The position numbers and the translations under genes were made by a program. Source: Colwellia sp. 75C3 (GTDB lineage: Bacteria; Pseudomonadota; Gammaproteobacteria; Enterobacterales; Alteromonadaceae). From it: a stretch of DNA of 64,000 nt. Where the stretch lies: the NCBI RefSeq assembly GCF_002836255.1, contig NZ_PJAU01000055.1, positions 1 to 64,000 of the forward strand, read 5' to 3'. The notes beneath the pieces are model-generated. The model saw only the letters and a program-made list of their open reading frames with translations, ran no database searches and was not told where the DNA came from. Positions 33,201 to 42,536 of this stretch are shown here, in pieces (positions within the stretch are counted from its first letter, which is position 1; the number at the start of each line of letters is the position of its first letter).

Positions 33201-33437
33201 TTATAGCTTATTAATATCTTTTTGAACTTGATAGCCTTCATCAGTCACAATGGTTTCAAGTACTTGAATACGTTCATTCAATGCCTGTATTTCTTTTATT
33301 AGCTCATCAGTTTTGTCATCTGCGTTGTTATTATGTTCGATTGTTTTTTCTTTGAATTCTAAGTGTTTGTTAAACATTTTATATAAAACAACTGATACTA
33401 CGCAAACAATCACAACTACCATAGTTGTACCATTCAT
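33201..33437 (-). CDS. PspB-like small membrane/coiled-coil protein
   Basis: The 78-residue protein has a single N-terminal span (TTMVVVIVCVVSVVLYKMF), a charged linker and a short coiled coil ending ALNERIQVLETIVTDEGYQV. The same architecture and the ERIQ-LE-I pattern appear in the C-terminal region of phage-shock protein B. I do not see pspA or pspC nearby, so calling it PspB itself would overstate the evidence. AAAGGAATT seven bases before the ATG supports the start. Confidence 0.65.
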   Translation of the reverse strand: MNGTTMVVVIVCVVSVVLYKMFNKHLEFKEKTIEHNNNADDKTDELIKEIQALNERIQVLETIVTDEGYQVQKDINKL

Positions 33438-33505
33438 AAATAATTCCTTTTTTTATTGTTAATATTAATAGTAATCTTAAGGTTACAGACAATACAGTTT
33501 AACGA

Positions 33506-34777
33506 TTACACTAACTGTTTTTTTACTTTCAATGGCAATTTCTTCTCATGTCGATGGTAAAAACTGACCACAATAAAGAGTAATATAATAAAGGGTAAAC
33601 TGGTTACCACAACCCAATGCCAACCCGCATTAAACAATACCCAACCCGCTAATAATGACGCGGCGGCTTGAAAGCCAAACAAGATAAAGTCATTGGTTGC
33701 TTGCACTTTATGACGCTCGCTGGCGTGATAACTTTGCGGTAATAACGAGGTACCAGTTAAGAATAAGAAATTCCAACCAATGCCCAATAAAATAAGTGCC
33801 CACCAGTAGTGCATTACTTCATGACCGGATAACGCAATAAAGGCAACTATCGCATAAATTAACGTACCAATTAACATAAGCCCTTTTAGCTTTACGTATT
33901 TTACTAACCATGGGGTAAATAATGAAGGTAAGTACATGGCAGCAATATGGCTTTGAATAACCCACTTTGTTTCTTGCAGGCTGTGGCCTTGCATATGATG
34001 CATGCTAATCGGCGTTGCGGTCATTAAATAACTCATTAACGCAAAACCTATGGTAGCGGTACACACAGCAATTAAAAAGATGGGCTGTTTCGCAATAACT
34101 TTTAACTCTCTTGCCTCACCAACAACTTCATTTCCATTCACCGGCGGGTTTTTAAAGAGGGTCATCATTAACATTGCACAGAGAATAAAGGGAACGAGTA
34201 ATAAGAAGGAGCCAGCATAGCCGTGTGGTGACGCTAGCCACTCTTTACCTACTACGGCGATTTCAGGTCCCAAAAAGGCGGCAAATACACCACTAAGCAT
34301 TAATATCGATAATATTTTAGGAACATCATCAGCATTTAAGCTACTTTCAATAGCGGCAAAGCGAAGCTGTTGAATGAACGCTCCGCCGACACCAACTAAC
34401 AAACTGGCAAAACAAAAGAGCTCAAATAGTGCCAGTTTTGCCGAGGTAATTGCTAAAAAAACCGCAAGTAAAGAGCAACTTAATCCGGTATATATAGCAA
34501 ACTTTCTGCCTTTGTTTTTAGCTAGCATAGCAGCAGGAATAGAGCCTGCAGCCACACCTAAAATCATTAAGGTAATGGGCAGCGTTGCCAGTGACGGATC
34601 ATCAGCCATTTTGCTGGATAATATGCCGCCGATAAAAACAATAATAGGTGAAGCGGACATAACTAAAGGCTGTGAAATAAATAATAACCAAATATTTCTC
34701 GGCAAGGTAAATATACGAGAAAGTACAAAGGCCGTTAACAATAAAAGCGCGATAGTAATCAGGATATTAATTGGCAT
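33506..34777 (-). CDS. Major facilitator superfamily transporter
   Basis: The 423-residue protein has about twelve membrane spans in two halves. The MFS loop 2-3 motif region reads GSIPAAMLAKNKGRKFAIY, the usual G-x-x-x-D/N-R-x-G-R/K pattern in relaxed form. Substrate not predictable. The gene lies 64 bases downstream of the RNase HI gene on the same strand and may be co-transcribed with it. Overall it resembles drug- or sugar-efflux-type MFS proteins. Confidence 0.85.
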   Translation of the reverse strand: MPINILITIALLLLTAFVLSRIFTLPRNIWLLFISQPLVMSASPIIVFIGGILSSKMADDPSLATLPITLMILGVAAGSIPAAMLAKNKGRKFAIYTGLSCSLLAVFLAITSAKLALFELFCFASLLVGVGGAFIQQLRFAAIESSLNADDVPKILSILMLSGVFAAFLGPEIAVVGKEWLASPHGYAGSFLLLVPFILCAMLMMTLFKNPPVNGNEVVGEARELKVIAKQPIFLIAVCTATIGFALMSYLMTATPISMHHMQGHSLQETKWVIQSHIAAMYLPSLFTPWLVKYVKLKGLMLIGTLIYAIVAFIALSGHEVMHYWWALILLGIGWNFLFLTGTSLLPQSYHASERHKVQATNDFILFGFQAAASLLAGWVLFNAGWHWVVVTSLPFIILLFIVVSFYHRHEKKLPLKVKKQLV

Positions 34778-34841
34778 ATTATTTCAGTTTAGTTTAGGTC
34801 AGGTCAGCTTCATTTTTGAGATGTTTAAATAATAGAACCGC

Positions 34842-35642
34842 TTAGCCAGGTTGCATGGCAAGAATGGCTTTGATATCGATTGTTTGGTCATAACGGATCA
34901 TGGCTTCTTGTCGTTTAACGCGGGCTATTACGGCCATTCTATCAGACAGTTCGTTACCCTCTATGTTGGCATGACCTTTAACGTGACGAATAGTTATTTT
35001 AGTGTGTATGGTTTTATAGAGCGCGTAACATTGCTGTACTAGTGCTAGGTTTTTAATTTCTTCGCCTTTACCACGGGTCCAGCCTTTTGCTTGCCAACCT
35101 TTAGCCCACTTAGTAATACAATCAATTGAATACTTTGAATCAGATAATATGCAAATACTCTTTTCGCTATCTTTTGTAATAAAGTGCTGCGCTATTTGGA
35201 ATGAAGAAAGTAAACCATTTAATTCTGCAGTATTGTTGGTGCCATTGGGGTGATACAAACCGTAATACAAAGAAGTGACTTTACCTAGTTCATAAACTGC
35301 AATACCGGTGCCTGATTTTCCAGGGTTAGGTGAACAAGCGCCATCGCAATAAATTTCAATATCACTTGGGCCATTAGGGCTAATAGTGGCTGTTTTACCA
35401 CTTGCCTTACTCGTCGTTTTACGAGTTGATGTCGGTGCGGTAGTTGTACCACCTTTACTTAATGACCGTTGCATCAATGCTTTGGTATACGTTGAAGCAA
35501 ACGCTTGGTCTGCGGCACTTTTTGATTCAAAACCCATATATTGAGCATCAGAGCGACCGGCAGTGTGTTGCTGAACTTCAGGCCAAGTAGTAAATACACC
35601 CGTTTGGGCGCCTTTCCAGATAACGTAGAATTTTTTACTCAT
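34842..35642 (-). CDS. rnhA: Ribonuclease HI with N-terminal RNA-DNA hybrid-binding domain
   Basis: The 266-residue protein has an N-terminal hybrid-binding (Cauli_VI/viroplasmin) domain (about 1-50: KKFYVIWKGAQTGVFTTWPE, then YMGFESKSAADQAF), as in eukaryotic RNase H1. A Ser/Thr-rich linker (about 65-90) leads to the RNase H domain. The catalytic carboxylates are D100 (YCDGACSPNPG), E140 (NTAELNGL), D168 (LSDSKYSI) and D234 (NELSDRMA), with H224 nearby. It should degrade RNA in RNA-DNA hybrids. Most gammaproteobacterial RnhA lack the N-terminal domain, so this may be a second, distinct RNase HI. Its symbol is therefore tentative. Confidence 0.9.
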   Translation of the reverse strand: MSKKFYVIWKGAQTGVFTTWPEVQQHTAGRSDAQYMGFESKSAADQAFASTYTKALMQRSLSKGGTTTAPTSTRKTTSKASGKTATISPNGPSDIEIYCDGACSPNPGKSGTGIAVYELGKVTSLYYGLYHPNGTNNTAELNGLLSSFQIAQHFITKDSEKSICILSDSKYSIDCITKWAKGWQAKGWTRGKGEEIKNLALVQQCYALYKTIHTKITIRHVKGHANIEGNELSDRMAVIARVKRQEAMIRYDQTIDIKAILAMQPG

Positions 35643-35843
35643 AACGTAATAGCTAACTCTTATTTAAAGATATTTGATGATAAATGTACATAGTGAATAA
35701 TGTACTTAATTATTAGCATTATCAGCAATAAGTGAGTGCTTAGCTACTAAAAAATAGCAAGATATAAAATTATGTTTATGCAAGTTAATACGTGAACAAA
35801 ATACCTAGTGTTTTGAGTAAACAGCATCGTTAGCATGTTTGAA

Positions 35844-37205
35844 TTATTGTAATCCTTTCATTAAGCGCCTATGTATCAGACGTGTGCCAACAAATACAGT
35901 AACAATAACAATAGGTACAGCAAAGCCACTGACTAGTTCATGGTTATATTTAATACCCAAGGTGGGTAATGACGTTAGCATGGTCTCAAATAATTGCATG
36001 CCATAATAACTGATCGCTGCCACGGATAAGCCTTCAACGGTTTGTTGCAAACGCATTTGTACGTGCACACGATGGTTCATTGATTTTAATAAGATTTGAT
36101 TTTGTTCTTGTAACACCATATCAACCCGTGTGCGTAATAAATCACTAGCACGGGTGACTCTCCTCGAAATATCTTCTAAGTGATTAGCCGCGGTTTGACA
36201 GGTTTTAACTGCAGGGGTAATTCTACGCATTAAGAACTCTTGCAAGGTCATATAACCAGGGATTTCTTCTTCTTTTAGTTCGTCCATTCGTTGCAAGGCG
36301 ACATCGTAATATGCATTAGTAGCAGAAAAACGATAAGTGCTTTGACTACGATAATCTTCTACTTTTGCCGCTATCTTAGATACTTGTGTTAGTAGTTCTC
36401 TATCGCTTTTATCAGTGCCTAAGGCTATATAAGTGGTCACTTGTTGCAGTTGTATATCGAGTTGATTCAGTTCACTGTTAATTTCTTGAGCTAAAGGTAA
36501 GCCCAGCGTTGCCATTAACCGATAAGTATCGAGTTGTAATAATTGTTGAACTAATCGACCGAGCTGCGCAGCCGATAAGTCTTGTTGGTATATCAGAAAA
36601 CGGCCAAAACCATCTTCATGTAATTTAAATGAACTCCATACTTTCGCCTGTGAATTTACCGGAGCGCTGGCGATCAATGACATATTGTCAAAAAAATGTT
36701 CAACCTTGTGTGTTATAGCTTTATCAATACTTTCAGACTCAATGACTAAGTGAACTGCAGAGATGACTTGACCAGGCATTTTGTCAAACCAATCACTGGG
36801 GACATAATCAATCGCATTTTTAATAAAGGGCAGAACAGTTAAGGGCGCTTGATGAATAAAGGTATAGGTGGAATATTCTAAATGGCGTTCCCAACGAAGG
36901 CTAAATAAACCAAAGTCTTGATAAAAACAGGGCATTGACTCTGCGGGTGAGTTTACTTGAAATCTATTACATAAAAGTGAGATAAACTCATGCTCTTCTT
37001 GCTTTAATTTCCCTTGATGCTGAATTGCAATGTGGGTAAGTTGAGCAGGGGAGGCTATTGATTGAAAAGGTCTGTTGTGTAATTCGTTATAGAGTTTTTC
37101 TCGTAGCGGGTGAATTGCTATTTTACTCAATGAGGATAAAGGCAGTACGGTATTTTCAGATAATTCGTTCGATATTAGCTCATTCGATATTAGTTCATTT
37201 AGCAA
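35844..37205 (-). CDS. DUF3422 membrane-anchored protein
   Basis: The 453-residue protein begins at TTG with GAGAGG eight bases upstream. Residues 25-50 (HPLREKLYNELHNRPFQSI) are the DUF3422 signature. The middle has long helices (about 240-390), and two membrane spans lie near the C-terminus (about 395-445), so it is anchored in the inner membrane with most of the protein cytoplasmic. Function unknown in the family. The N-terminus holds a short in-frame tandem repeat (NELIS-NELIS-NELSE), from 15-base units. The gene stands alone. Confidence 0.88.
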   Translation of the reverse strand: MLNELISNELISNELSENTVLPLSSLSKIAIHPLREKLYNELHNRPFQSIASPAQLTHIAIQHQGKLKQEEHEFISLLCNRFQVNSPAESMPCFYQDFGLFSLRWERHLEYSTYTFIHQAPLTVLPFIKNAIDYVPSDWFDKMPGQVISAVHLVIESESIDKAITHKVEHFFDNMSLIASAPVNSQAKVWSSFKLHEDGFGRFLIYQQDLSAAQLGRLVQQLLQLDTYRLMATLGLPLAQEINSELNQLDIQLQQVTTYIALGTDKSDRELLTQVSKIAAKVEDYRSQSTYRFSATNAYYDVALQRMDELKEEEIPGYMTLQEFLMRRITPAVKTCQTAANHLEDISRRVTRASDLLRTRVDMVLQEQNQILLKSMNHRVHVQMRLQQTVEGLSVAAISYYGMQLFETMLTSLPTLGIKYNHELVSGFAVPIVIVTVFVGTRLIHRRLMKGLQ

Positions 37206-37248
37206 TGTACTACCTCTCTCTTTTTTTATATTTTTTATCAGATATATG

Positions 37249-37514
37249 TATACCCAATCAACCTCAGGATGCAGGATTCAGCTGGAATTATAAACGCCTT
37301 TAAGCAAGGCCTTGATTGAAAAGAATGGTTATTCCCTTATCGAAATCAATAACGTAGCATAAAGCGTTTATAAACCAGCCCTGTGGGGACGGCTGAGCAA
37401 ATCATATTCATCGTTGCGTATGTAATTAAGGGAATTACCCTTAGTAAAATACGCGCCTTGATTATGAATCACCCAGCCGTCCTGAAACGAGCATCTTGAG
37501 GTTGTTTGGGTATA
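37249..37514 (+). mobile_element. MITE-like element, family A (266 bp, second terminus type)
   Basis: The ends tatacccaatcaacctca and tgaggttgtttgggtata form a terminal inverted repeat with one mismatch in 18; it continues to 24 bases with two mismatches. The core at 37303-37358 (gcaaggccttgattgaa, agaatggttattcccttat, aaatcaataacg) is shared with the family-A elements at 18189-18454 and 39399-39663, but those have different ends (ataccaa). No coding capacity. It fills the first half of the 569-base gap 37206-37774. Confidence 0.75.
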
Positions 37515-37710
37515 AGCCTTAATACTCGCTTAAATATACCTAGGCCTATGACGGATATTAAAATAACGACTAACCGATATATTAAATCATCTTTCAATAA
37601 GCAGGTTATTTAGGCGCTGAATAAACAGTATTTCCGTTTAAGATGGCTTGGTATAACAACTGACAGTAATCAGTTATAAAGAGTATTGTGTGTGAGCTAC
37701 TTAAAGTATA

Positions 37711-37744
37711 AAAAAGCCAACCGAGTGATATCACAGGGTTGGCT
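37711..37744 (-). terminator. Terminator after the aldehyde dehydrogenase gene
   Basis: On the minus strand agccaacc pairs with ggttggct and a T run follows, 30 bases after the stop codon. Confidence 0.85.
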
Positions 37745-37774
37745 GATTATTGTGGGAGCTTTTAAGGCGTTCGG

Positions 37775-39295
37775 TTAGAAGAAACCGAGCGGATTAACAT
37801 CATAACTAACCAGCAAGTTTTTGGTTTGCTGGTATTGCTCTAATGCCATTTTATGGGTTTCACGACCAACACCTGATTTTTTATAACCACCGAATGCCGC
37901 ATGAGCAGGGTACATGTGATAACAATTGGTCCAAACACGGCCCGCTTCAATTTTTCTGCCCATACGATAAGCACGGTTCATATCACGAGACCAAACGCCT
38001 GCACCTAAGCCAAACTCAGAGCCATTAGCTAGTGCAAGTGCTTCGGCTTCGTCTTTAAAAGTACTTAATGAAATCACAGGACCAAAAATTTCTTCTTGGA
38101 AGATACGCATATCATTAGTGCCTTTTAACAAGGTAGGCTGAATATAGAAACCACTGTTTAGCTCATCCGTTAGTTGTTCAACGTTACCGCCCATAAGGAC
38201 TTCAGCGCCTTCTTTTTTACCTATCTCAATGTAACTTAATATTTTATCAAATTGTTGCTTTGATGCCTGAGCACCAACCATGGTGGTGGTATCTAATGGA
38301 TTACCACGCGTAATAGCTTTGGTACGTTCAATAACTTTTTCGATAAATCTGTCATAAATATCTTCTTGAACGAATAAGCGTGATGGGCAAGTACATACTT
38401 CCCCCTGGTTAAAGTAGGCCAATATTGCGCCTTCAATACATTTACTTAAATATTCATCTTCATGATCAAGCACATCTTCAAAGAAAATATTGGGTGATTT
38501 ACCGCCAAGCTCTACCGTTGAAGGAATAATATTCTTCGCAGCAGCTTGCATGATTTTTTCACCGACAGGTGTTGAACCAGTAAACGCAATTTTAGCTATA
38601 CGGGTACTTGTGGCTAATGCTTCACCAGCCTCAGCGCCAAAACCATTAACCACGTTGAGTACACCAGCGGGTAATATGTCTTCAATTAATTCCATCATCA
38701 CTAAAATTGAAGCAGGGGTTTGCTCAGCAGGTTTAAGCACCACACAATTACCTGCAGCTAATGCGGGCGCAAGTTTCCAAGCAGCCATTAATATTGGGAA
38801 GTTCCAAGGGATTATCTGACCGACAACACCTAAAGGCTCATGAAAATGATAAGAAACCGTTTTTTCATCTAATTCCGCTAATGAACCTTCTTGAGCACGT
38901 AAACAGCCGGCAAAGTAACGGAAATGATCAACTGCCAGTGGAATGTCTGCCGCTAAGGTTTCACGAACGGCTTTACCATTGTCCCACGTTTCAGCAACAG
39001 CGAGTAATTCTAGGTTTTGTTCTAATCTATCAGCAATTTTCAATAACGCATTTGAGCGATCGGTTACCGAGGTTGTTCCCCAAGCTTCTTTCGCTTTATG
39101 TGCAGCATCAAGTGCTAGTTCTATGTCAAGGTGATCTGATTGCGGTATCTGACAAATTACTTGACCATTTACCGGGCTAATATTATCAAAGTATTTACCA
39201 TTTTGAGGCTCAACCCATTGACCACCAATAAAGTTTTGGTAGCGTGTTTTGAAACTCATTACTGCATTTTCTGAACCCGGTGCTGCATATATCAT
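37775..39295 (-). CDS. aldB: Aldehyde dehydrogenase AldB/ExaC type
   Basis: The 506-residue protein closely follows E. coli AldB over its length. It has [12 protein letters not shown] at the N-terminus, the cofactor region [31 protein letters not shown] with the general-base Glu, the active-site Cys in [11 protein letters not shown], and the C-terminus [15 protein letters not shown]. It oxidises acetaldehyde and other small aldehydes to acids with NAD(P)+. It is divergent from an AraC-type regulator, the usual control arrangement for such enzymes. The exact start is uncertain: an internal MSFKTRYQ start 12 residues later would also fit the family. Confidence 0.92.
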   Translation of the reverse strand: MIYAAPGSENAVMSFKTRYQNFIGGQWVEPQNGKYFDNISPVNGQVICQIPQSDHLDIELALDAAHKAKEAWGTTSVTDRSNALLKIADRLEQNLELLAVAETWDNGKAVRETLAADIPLAVDHFRYFAGCLRAQEGSLAELDEKTVSYHFHEPLGVVGQIIPWNFPILMAAWKLAPALAAGNCVVLKPAEQTPASILVMMELIEDILPAGVLNVVNGFGAEAGEALATSTRIAKIAFTGSTPVGEKIMQAAAKNIIPSTVELGGKSPNIFFEDVLDHEDEYLSKCIEGAILAYFNQGEVCTCPSRLFVQEDIYDRFIEKVIERTKAITRGNPLDTTTMVGAQASKQQFDKILSYIEIGKKEGAEVLMGGNVEQLTDELNSGFYIQPTLLKGTNDMRIFQEEIFGPVISLSTFKDEAEALALANGSEFGLGAGVWSRDMNRAYRMGRKIEAGRVWTNCYHMYPAHAAFGGYKKSGVGRETHKMALEQYQQTKNLLVSYDVNPLGFF

Positions 39296-39398
39296 AACAT
39301 TTCCTCTTAAGTTGAACGCTGAATTAGCAATGCATTACTTTTAGTTTTTTGTAATGGTGTAAAGCGATTGCTCGTTATTATTGTTGTATTTTTGATTC

Positions 39399-39663
39399 AT
39401 ACCAATCGGACTAATTTATTGGCCACTTAGCGATAATTAAAAGGCATAGAGGCAAGGCATTTATTGAAGAAAATGGTTATTCCCTTTTCAAAATAAATAA
39501 CGCAGCATATAAGCCTTTTAAACTCGCCCTTCGGGAGCTCATTAGCAAACTGATAACTTTACAAAATGAATGAAATATAGAATAACTATGGTTAATCTAT
39601 TTTGTTCGTTCTAAGCTCGTTAATGTAGTTCTAAGTTGGTCGATTAATTAATCCGTTTGGTAT
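39399..39663 (+). mobile_element. MITE-like element, family A (265 bp)
   Basis: The ends ataccaatcggactaattt and, inverted, ataccaaacggattaatta form terminal inverted repeats. The core at 39449-39505 (gaggcaaggcatttattgaa, aaatggttattccctttt, aaataaataacg) matches the other two family-A copies. It occupies most of the 460-base divergent region between aldB and the AraC gene, and so sits exactly where the shared regulatory sites should be. Confidence 0.78.
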
Positions 39664-39755
39664 ATGGTTATTTACCTTAGTCAATTAGCGATCACTTAAC
39701 TGTGCTGTAAATTCAGAAAACTTGCCTGTAAGTTCACATTAACGGATTAATTTTT

Positions 39756-40673
39756 ATGATCACACAAGCCATTGATAGTGTTAGACAGCCACCTAAAGTG
39801 CTGGTTGAAAATAAACTTACCTTTGCAGGTCCTGAATCTGAGTTGAGTATTTATGATACTTATCAAGCAGCGAAGAAGGTGAAGTTACATTCTGATCAAT
39901 TACTTTTTTGCGCTATGGTGACGGGTAAAAAAGTAATGCACAGCGCGCAAGATGATTTTCATGGTGAGTTTTTACCCCATGAATCTTTTATTATGGCGCC
40001 GGGAAGATCAGTAGAAATTGATTTCCCTATTGCCAAACTTGCTGAGCCGACCACCTGTTTAGCGATAGAAATATCCAGTGATAGGGTACAGCAGGTGTCT
40101 GCCATGTTGAACCAGCAACAGCCACTCAATCAGGCGTTTGGTCATTGGCAATATGACCAAAAACTGGTGCATACTCATCACAATAGTGAAACTCAAAACG
40201 TCTTAAATCGTATTGTGAACATTTATTCAGAAAACCATCCAGACCGAAGTGCTATGGTTGCGCTGGCGGTATCAGAGCTAACTATTCGATTATTGCACCA
40301 GCAAACGCGTGAATTTATTTTGGCATTTTCACAGCAAGAGCCAGATAACAATGGCTTAAATGCCGCATTAAATTATATTGAACTGCATATAAATGAAAAT
40401 GTTAATATTGATGATTTAGCGCGGATATCTTGCATGAGTCGAACCAAGTTTTTTTATGAGTTTAAATTACATTTAGGCTGCAGCCCTATGGCTTATCAAT
40501 TACAAAGTCGGTTGAAGCAAGCGGCGAGTTTATTGAAAAAAGGTCAGCAGGTTACTCAAACATGTTTTGCCTTAGGCTTTACTAATAGCAGTCACTTTAG
40601 CCGTTGTTTTAAAAAGTTTCATGGCATCAGCCCTCGTCAATACAAAGAACGTTATTTAGCTAGTTTGATATAA
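39756..40673 (+). CDS. AraC-family transcriptional regulator
   Basis: The 305-residue protein has a C-terminal pair of helix-turn-helix motifs (about 205-300). These are recognisable as NVNIDDLARISCMSRTKFFYEFK, then QVTQTCFALGFTNSSHFSRCFKKFHGISPRQYKER, the AraC signature. The N-terminal 190 residues form an effector or dimerisation domain of uncertain type. Divergence from aldB strongly suggests it controls that aldehyde dehydrogenase. A family-A repeat lies between them. Confidence 0.87.
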   Translation: MITQAIDSVRQPPKVLVENKLTFAGPESELSIYDTYQAAKKVKLHSDQLLFCAMVTGKKVMHSAQDDFHGEFLPHESFIMAPGRSVEIDFPIAKLAEPTTCLAIEISSDRVQQVSAMLNQQQPLNQAFGHWQYDQKLVHTHHNSETQNVLNRIVNIYSENHPDRSAMVALAVSELTIRLLHQQTREFILAFSQQEPDNNGLNAALNYIELHINENVNIDDLARISCMSRTKFFYEFKLHLGCSPMAYQLQSRLKQAASLLKKGQQVTQTCFALGFTNSSHFSRCFKKFHGISPRQYKERYLASLI

Positions 40674-40748
40674 TACCAAGTATGGCTAGCCACGCTGGCT
40701 AAAAGCTTGTTAAAATCGCGTCATTATAATAGATATATTAGGATTTTC

Positions 40749-41681
40749 ATGGCGATTAACTGGTTTCCAGGCCACATGCACAAAGCGCAAAAAGAAATAA
40801 AAGAGATATTACCGCAAATAGATGTGGTTATTGAAGTGTGTGATGCGCGTTTACCCTTTAGTAGTGAAAACCCTATGATCACTGAGATCAGAGGTGATAA
40901 ACCACTGATAAAGATCCTTAATAAAAGTGATTTAGCGGATCCTGAAAGCACTAAGATATGGTTAGAGTATTTAGAGTCGCAGCATAATGTAAAAGCGATT
41001 GCTTTAACCACCGAGCAGCCGGGTGTAGCAAAAAATCTTGTCGGTTTAATTCGTAAGATGGTGCCGAATAAAGATGAAGAAGGCAAGCAAATCAATGCGA
41101 TGATAATGGGGATACCTAATGTTGGTAAATCAACATTACTCAATACCTTAGTAGGCAAAGCAAAAGCTAAAGTGGGTAATGAGCCTGCAGTAACTAAAGG
41201 TCAACAGCGTATTCGTCTTGAAGAAGGTTTATACCTTTTCGATACTCCGGGTATGTTATGGCCTAAAATAGCCAATGAAAACTCTGGTTATCGCTTAGCG
41301 GTATCAGGCGCGGTAAAAGATACTGCTTTTGATCATGATGATATTGCCTATTTTGCCGCAGATTATTTACTAAAGAATTACCCTAAACGCGTAATGGACC
41401 GTTATAAGCTTAGCGAGTTACCAGCACACGAAGAAGACTTAATAGAAGCGATTGGCCGTAAACGCAGCTGTGTTAAAAGTGGCGGTCGTGTTGATTTACA
41501 TAAAGCGTCAGTTATTCTAATTAATGAGATTCGTGATAAAACTCTCGGTGCTATTTCCTTTGAATTACCGGATATCATTGATGCAGAAAACGCTCACTTC
41601 ACAGAATTAGAAGAAAAACGTATTGCCGCGAGAGAAGCTAAAAAAGCAGCACGTGGTCGTGGTCGTAAAAACAAGCGTTAA
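40749..41681 (+). CDS. rbgA: YlqF/RbgA-type ribosome-assembly GTPase
   Basis: The start at 40749 (MAINWFPGHMHKAQKEI) follows AGGA closely. A frame opening 42 bases earlier would add a non-conserved tail. The 310-residue protein has the circularly permuted GTPase order of this family: G4 (NKSD) first, then G1 (GIPNVGKST, residues about 125), then G3 (DTPG). The opening WFPGHM motif is diagnostic. Such proteins help assemble the large ribosomal subunit. The C-terminal tail is Lys/Arg-rich (AARGRGRKNKR), and part of its DNA is duplicated downstream. Confidence 0.9.
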   Translation: MAINWFPGHMHKAQKEIKEILPQIDVVIEVCDARLPFSSENPMITEIRGDKPLIKILNKSDLADPESTKIWLEYLESQHNVKAIALTTEQPGVAKNLVGLIRKMVPNKDEEGKQINAMIMGIPNVGKSTLLNTLVGKAKAKVGNEPAVTKGQQRIRLEEGLYLFDTPGMLWPKIANENSGYRLAVSGAVKDTAFDHDDIAYFAADYLLKNYPKRVMDRYKLSELPAHEEDLIEAIGRKRSCVKSGGRVDLHKASVILINEIRDKTLGAISFELPDIIDAENAHFTELEEKRIAAREAKKAARGRGRKNKR

Positions 41682-41770
41682 TAGAGTCTCACTTGGATGG
41701 GCGGAAATAAAACTATCAGCTTGAGGCACGATTGTTTTACTCTCAGAAAAACGAGCGAGTATTAGAAACA

Positions 41771-41824
41771 GCGAGAGAAACTAAAAAAGCAGCACGTGGT
41801 CGTGGTCGTAAAAATAAACGTTAA
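41771..41824 (+). repeat. Partial duplication of the 3' end of rbgA
   Basis: Bases 41771-41824 repeat 41628-41681, the last 54 bases of the gene including its stop codon, with three differences, two of them synonymous in the original frame. They lie 143 bases downstream and are cut off from any start codon. The preceding bases (agaaaaacg, agtatt) are also partly shared with indels. It is a dead tandem copy of the gene tail. Confidence 0.85.
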
Positions 41825-41920
41825 TTGATTTATATCTAACATGTGACATGAGCAGAAGCTTTAGTAGTGATGTGTAATCGTTAACTTTAATAATAATTTG
41901 TTAATAACAAGGTTTTAATC

Positions 41921-42355
41921 ATGAGTGAAACAACAACATTTAGTTTACATCCTCAATTAGCTCTCGATGGTATTGAGTTAGCTGATTTTCCTTTGTGTAA
42001 ATTACTATTATGTAACGATAGTGCTTACCCTTGGTTTATTTTAGTGCCTAAGGTTGCTGATATTAATGAAGTATTTCAATTAGAATGGGAACAGCAGCAG
42101 CAACTACTTAATGAGTCGAGTTTATTGAGTGAATTGCTAATGCAAGTGTTTGCTGGCGATAAAATGAATGTTGCCGCACTCGGTAATGTGGTTGAGCAAT
42201 TACATGTTCATCATGTTGTTCGTTTTAAAGCCGATGCACAATGGCCAAAACCTATTTGGGGTCAGCAAGCGTTAACGCCTTATTCTGATGACGAATTAGC
42301 AGCATTAAAAGATAAGTTATTACCTCAACTAGCGATTATCTTTACAGAGAAATAA
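41921..42355 (+). CDS. HIT-family hydrolase
   Basis: The 144-residue protein carries the histidine triad QLHVHHVVR (about residue 108), preceded by NVAALGNVVEQ, the typical HIT placement. HIT proteins hydrolyse or transfer nucleotides from phosphodiester or phosphoramidate substrates. The N-terminus has PWFILVPK, also common in the family. The exact substrate cannot be read. A strong terminator follows, so it ends its transcript. Confidence 0.85.
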   Translation: MSETTTFSLHPQLALDGIELADFPLCKLLLCNDSAYPWFILVPKVADINEVFQLEWEQQQQLLNESSLLSELLMQVFAGDKMNVAALGNVVEQLHVHHVVRFKADAQWPKPIWGQQALTPYSDDELAALKDKLLPQLAIIFTEK

Positions 42356-42420
42356 TTGCCTAAGAAATAGTTTTAACAACTAACTTACTAAATTTATTTA
42401 GTAAGTAGAAATATCTTTAT

Positions 42421-42461
42421 AAAAAGCCTCAATATGTGAACAACATATTGAGGCTTTTTTA
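42421..42461. terminator. Strong bidirectional terminator
   Basis: The arms aaaaagcctcaatatgt and acatattgaggcttttt are perfectly complementary with T runs at both ends. The hairpin separates the HIT gene from the convergent methionine gamma-lyase gene. Confidence 0.92.
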
Positions 42462-42536
42462 TGTACTGCAATTTGTAACTGTTGTTGCTAACAAGCTCTG
42501 ACAGTTATCATGAAAGCGGCTAAGAGCATAAGCTAA

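Noticed and set aside
33201..33437. Genuine pspB of a phage-shock operon
   Set aside because: No pspA, pspC or pspF is adjacent and similarity is limited to architecture and the coiled-coil end.
34374..34832. 152-aa open frame opposite the MFS transporter gene
   Set aside because: It is the antisense shadow of a well-supported transporter and shows no domain or ribosome site.
38490..39180. Overlapping open frames opposite aldB
   Set aside because: Antisense shadows of a strongly conserved aldehyde dehydrogenase.
42421..42461. Member of an interspersed repeat family
   Set aside because: Perfect stem with T runs at the ends of two convergent genes is explained by a bidirectional terminator.
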